A stretch of DNA of 64,000 nt, from the NCBI RefSeq assembly GCF_014646895.1, contig NZ_BMOD01000002.1:248001-312000 (forward strand). Direction: 5' to 3'. How positions within the stretch are numbered: the stretch's first letter is position 1; each line of letters starts with the position of its first letter. The notes under the pieces are model-generated. The model ran no database searches, was not told the DNA's origin, and was given only the letters and a program-made list of their open reading frames with translations. This DNA is from Deinococcus roseus. GTDB lineage: Bacteria; Deinococcota; Deinococci; Deinococcales; Deinococcaceae. Made by a program: the position numbers and the translations under genes. Positions 61,628-64,000 of the stretch are shown piece by piece.

Positions 61628-62890
61628 TTATTTATTTACGTTGGCGTTCCAGAAGGTCGCAGCGTCGTCCAGGGCCTGTTTGGGGGTCTTCTTGCCGAGG
61701 AAAGCGGCTTCGAGGTTGTCCACCAGGTTCTTGTAGAGCACGCTGGAGTTCTTGGGAGGGTTGAAGCCGGGGTCAATGTAGCGTCCGCTGGCTCCGACCA
61801 TGCCGCTGGCCTGGATGATGGGATCGGTGGATTCCTGCTTGAAGAAGGGATCCTTCTCTGCACCTTTGGAGGTGGGAACGATGGCCACAATCTTGGCGAA
61901 CTTCATCTGGTTGACGTTGTTGCTGAGGAACTCGGCGAACATGGCGGCTTCTTTTTTGTGCTTGGAAGCAGCGGGGATCACCAGGTCCATGCCGCCACCA
62001 GTGGCACGGCCAGACTTGCCGAGGGGGGCTTCTGCGACTTTGGTTTTGCCGTAGAGGTCCTTGTTGGCGTCTTTGATGCGGGTGAGGGACTGGGGTCCAC
62101 CGACGATGGTGGCCAGTTTGCCCTGGTTGTAGAGCTCCATGCTCAGCTGGAAGGCTTCTTTGCGCAGCATGTCTTCGGGGAAGTAGCCAGCCTTGTACAT
62201 GTCCACGTACTTCTTGAGCAGGGCAACGTGCTTGCTGCTGGTGAACTGGGCTTTGCCGGTCTTCTCGTCGTAGATGGGCAGGCCATCGGCGTAGAAGAAG
62301 CCGTGCCAGAGCGGTGCGCCGCTGGCGTCAATGAAGTTGGGGATCCAGCCGTATTGACCGGTGCGGTCTTTCACGCGCTTGGCGAAAGCCAGCAGCTGGT
62401 CGTTGGTTTTGGGGAGGGTTTTTTCGCTGTATCCGGCTTTCTTGACCAGATCAGAGTTGTAGACCATCACGCCTTCGTTGAGCCAGCCGTACCAGGGGTA
62501 ACCGTAAGGCTTGCCGTTGACGGTGAAGTTGTTGAGGGGGTTGTCCCAGAACTGGTTTTTCAGTTCACTGCTGGAGGTCAGGGTGCTGATGTCGGTGAGG
62601 AAGCCGTTCTGGGCAGCGTTGAAGGTTTCTGGGATGTTGATGTTGACCACGTCAGGGGATTTGCCCAGGTTGATGGAGGCAATCATGTCCTGCACCATGG
62701 TGTCCTGCTTGTCGAACCACTTGACGGTGATGGTGGGGTTCTTGGCCTCGAAGTCCTTGATGGTGTCTTTGAGGTAGTTGTCAAATTTGGGGCTGAGGTA
62801 CCAGCTCCAGAACTCGATTTCCGTTTTCTGCTGAGCAAAACCTAATCCCATCCCGAGGGCTGCGCTGACCATTAACACTTTTTTGAGCAT
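61628..62890 (-). CDS. Sugar-binding protein of ABC transporter
   Basis: A 420-residue family-1 solute-binding protein. Signal peptide MLKKVLMVSAALGMGLGFA with cleavage near FAQQ and no lipobox cysteine, so it is periplasmic or released rather than a lipoprotein. Family features include EFWSWYLSP at the N-terminus, SPDVVNINIPETF and NGKPYGYPWYGWLNEGVMVYN. GGAGG precedes the ATG at 62890. The sugar is unknown; the divergent N-acetylhexosaminidase suggests an amino sugar or its oligomer. Confidence 0.92.
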   Translation of the reverse strand: MLKKVLMVSAALGMGLGFAQQKTEIEFWSWYLSPKFDNYLKDTIKDFEAKNPTITVKWFDKQDTMVQDMIASINLGKSPDVVNINIPETFNAAQNGFLTDISTLTSSSELKNQFWDNPLNNFTVNGKPYGYPWYGWLNEGVMVYNSDLVKKAGYSEKTLPKTNDQLLAFAKRVKDRTGQYGWIPNFIDASGAPLWHGFFYADGLPIYDEKTGKAQFTSSKHVALLKKYVDMYKAGYFPEDMLRKEAFQLSMELYNQGKLATIVGGPQSLTRIKDANKDLYGKTKVAEAPLGKSGRATGGGMDLVIPAASKHKKEAAMFAEFLSNNVNQMKFAKIVAIVPTSKGAEKDPFFKQESTDPIIQASGMVGASGRYIDPGFNPPKNSSVLYKNLVDNLEAAFLGKKTPKQALDDAATFWNANVNK

Positions 62891-62998
62891 GTCTTTCCTC
62901 CCCTTAACTCTTGCGGTTGCAAGTCTCTCTACACGACGGCCACCCAGCATGTGGGTTGTGGTTCAGGTGGTTTGTGTGGCCGCAGCCGTGCTTGATGT

Positions 62999-63018
62999 AT
63001 ACCAATTTAATACCAATT
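62999..63018. promoter_or_regulatory. Direct repeats ATACCAATT in the importer promoter
   Basis: Two copies, 62999-63007 and 63010-63018, spaced 11 bp (one helical turn), about 110 bp upstream of the binding-protein ATG. On the minus strand they read AATTGGTAT and overlap a possible -10 (TTAAAT) behind TTGAAA. A related GGTATGGTATA lies at about 63260, ahead of the hexosaminidase gene. The remainder of the 409-bp gap is AT-rich with no gene. Confidence 0.5.
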
Positions 63019-63299
63019 CCCGAGAATTTCAAGCCCCCAGTTGCAGACATGAAGCAGGCTTGACCTAAACCTGCAAGTTACATTTTGGTAGACATTTCGA
63101 TCTCCGACAAAAAAAACTCTTTCTGGACAGATTTTTTATCGCTAATCCATTTTTTGAGAATGGGCTTTTTCTCGCTTTTTCCCTGCGGAAGCTTGACTTT
63201 TGGGCCAAAACCCCCCTCAGTTTCAATGGTCTGCAAGTGGTCAAAATTGGATCTTAAGTGGTATGGTATATCTAACAAACCGAGGTGAGGGGCATTTCC

Positions 63300-64000
63300 A
63301 TGAGTGAATTCCACAAACGTGCTGGTCAGCACATGATCGTTGACATCCCAGGGGCCACCCTGGACGAGAACACCCGACTCTTCCTGCAAAAATACCGCTT
63401 CAAAGGCATCTGTCTGTTCAGACGCAATGTGCAGTCTCCAGAACAGCTGCACCAGTTGATGGCCGATTTGCGGGAAGTGCTGGGAGAAGACGCTCTGATT
63501 GCCATCGATCAGGAAGGAGGAGCGGTGATCCGCATTCTGGACACCCCCCAGGCCCCTTCTGCCATGGCCCTGGGTGCCACCGCCAACCCCGAAATCAGCC
63601 GCCAGGTGGGAGCTGCAGTGGGACGTGGACTGCGCTCTTATGGCATCAACTGGAATTATGCCCCCTCACTGGATGTCAATGTGAACCCCCTCAACCCCAT
63701 GATCGGAGACCGCAGCTTTGGCAGCGACCCTGAATCGGTGGCCCTGCACGGGGTCAACTGGGCTCTGGGGCTGGAAGAAGCCGGGGTGCTCTCCAGCGTC
63801 AAACACTTCCCTGGTCACGGAGACACCCACATCGACACCCACCTGGCCCTCCCCACCGTCAACAAGCCTCTGGAAGAACTGCTGGCCACTGAACTGCACC
63901 CTTTCAAAAAAGCAGCAGAAGCTGGCGTGGGCTCCATGATGACAGCCCACATCATCTTCCCTGCCCTGGACCCGGAAAATCCTGCCACCCTCTCCGAAAA
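63300..64000 (+). CDS. Beta-N-acetylhexosaminidase (GH3, NagZ-like), truncated by the window end
   Basis: An open frame from the ATG at 63300 to the window end (233 residues seen). It is a glycoside hydrolase family 3 enzyme: AIDQEGGAVIRI, NYAPSLDVNVNP, GDRSFGSDPE and the NagZ signature KHFPGHGDTHIDTHLALP with its catalytic His/Asp loop. NagZ removes beta-1,4 GlcNAc from chito-oligomers or cell-wall fragments. GAGGTGAGG at 63282-63290 is the ribosome site. Being divergent from the sugar importer, it likely processes what is imported, or recycles peptidoglycan. The 3' end is outside the window. Confidence 0.9.
   Translation, partial: MSEFHKRAGQHMIVDIPGATLDENTRLFLQKYRFKGICLFRRNVQSPEQLHQLMADLREVLGEDALIAIDQEGGAVIRILDTPQAPSAMALGATANPEISRQVGAAVGRGLRSYGINWNYAPSLDVNVNPLNPMIGDRSFGSDPESVALHGVNWALGLEEAGVLSSVKHFPGHGDTHIDTHLALPTVNKPLEELLATELHPFKKAAEAGVGSMMTAHIIFPALDPENPATLSE

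Noticed and set aside
63078..63452. 124-codon minus-strand frame across the hexosaminidase start
   Set aside because: It overlaps the NagZ-like coding region antisense and its AT-rich 5'-to-3' part has no motifs or start signals.

Overview
The window reads as chromosomal DNA of a Deinococcus-like bacterium with moderate GC content. The signs are: many starts with no Shine-Dalgarno but a TANNNT box 5-7 bases upstream (leaderless mRNAs are common in deinococci); a Rad52/DdrA-like protein; a Ro/TROVE-like vWA protein preceded by a compact structured RNA; a DUF6915 protein; and dense families of small intergenic repeats. The species cannot be fixed from the sequence alone. No transposase, integrase or CRISPR array is visible.

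1-16.5 kb: an LrgA/LrgB-type pair, a LacI regulator, a secreted copper amine oxidase, a membrane-anchored diguanylate cyclase, a DUF559 nuclease-like protein next to palindromic repeats, glycine decarboxylase (gcvP), a PLP sulfur-amino-acid enzyme with a SUKH-type protein, clpS-clpA, a methylcrotonyl-CoA-carboxylase-like beta subunit and an M15 peptidase. 16.5-22.7 kb: cytochrome P450, AraC regulator, MFS transporter, small proteins, tRNA-Thr(CGT), and a tRNA-Asp(GTC)/tRNA-Phe(GAA) operon.

22.7-34.5 kb: metallophosphoesterase plus Rad52/DdrA-like protein; an operon of an ARPP-2 protein and a TROVE/vWA-like protein preceded by a putative Y-RNA-like transcript; a PAS-HD-GYP phosphodiesterase; an ABC exporter with its own two-component system; DUF6915, TPR and unknown proteins. 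34.5-41.1 kb: ubiX-ispD-ispE, an FMN reductase, a GntR regulator, and acyl-CoA dehydrogenase, enoyl-CoA hydratase and HMG-CoA lyase, which with the carboxylase at 14.3 kb outline leucine/isovalerate breakdown.

41.2-59.4 kb: an exopolysaccharide/capsule locus. A plus-strand unit (tyrosine autokinase, secreted protein, TPR protein, O-antigen-ligase-like protein) converges on a long minus-strand operon (UDP-glucose dehydrogenase, Wzx flippase, glycosyltransferases, second nucleotide-sugar dehydrogenase, 4-epimerase, then PglC/D/E/F-like enzymes that make and load a diacetamido-trideoxy sugar). A Wzy-like polymerase stands upstream. 59.6-64 kb: a sugar ABC importer (binding protein plus two permeases, no ATPase) divergent from a GH3 beta-N-acetylhexosaminidase that runs off the window.

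The most unusual features are (a) the Y-RNA-like element with the TROVE/vWA-ARPP-2 operon, (b) five intergenic elements bounded by inverted arrays of a degenerate 7-bp unit, one of which has become the C-terminus of ClpA, and (c) two copies of a nested stem-loop repeat whose stems differ by compensatory changes.
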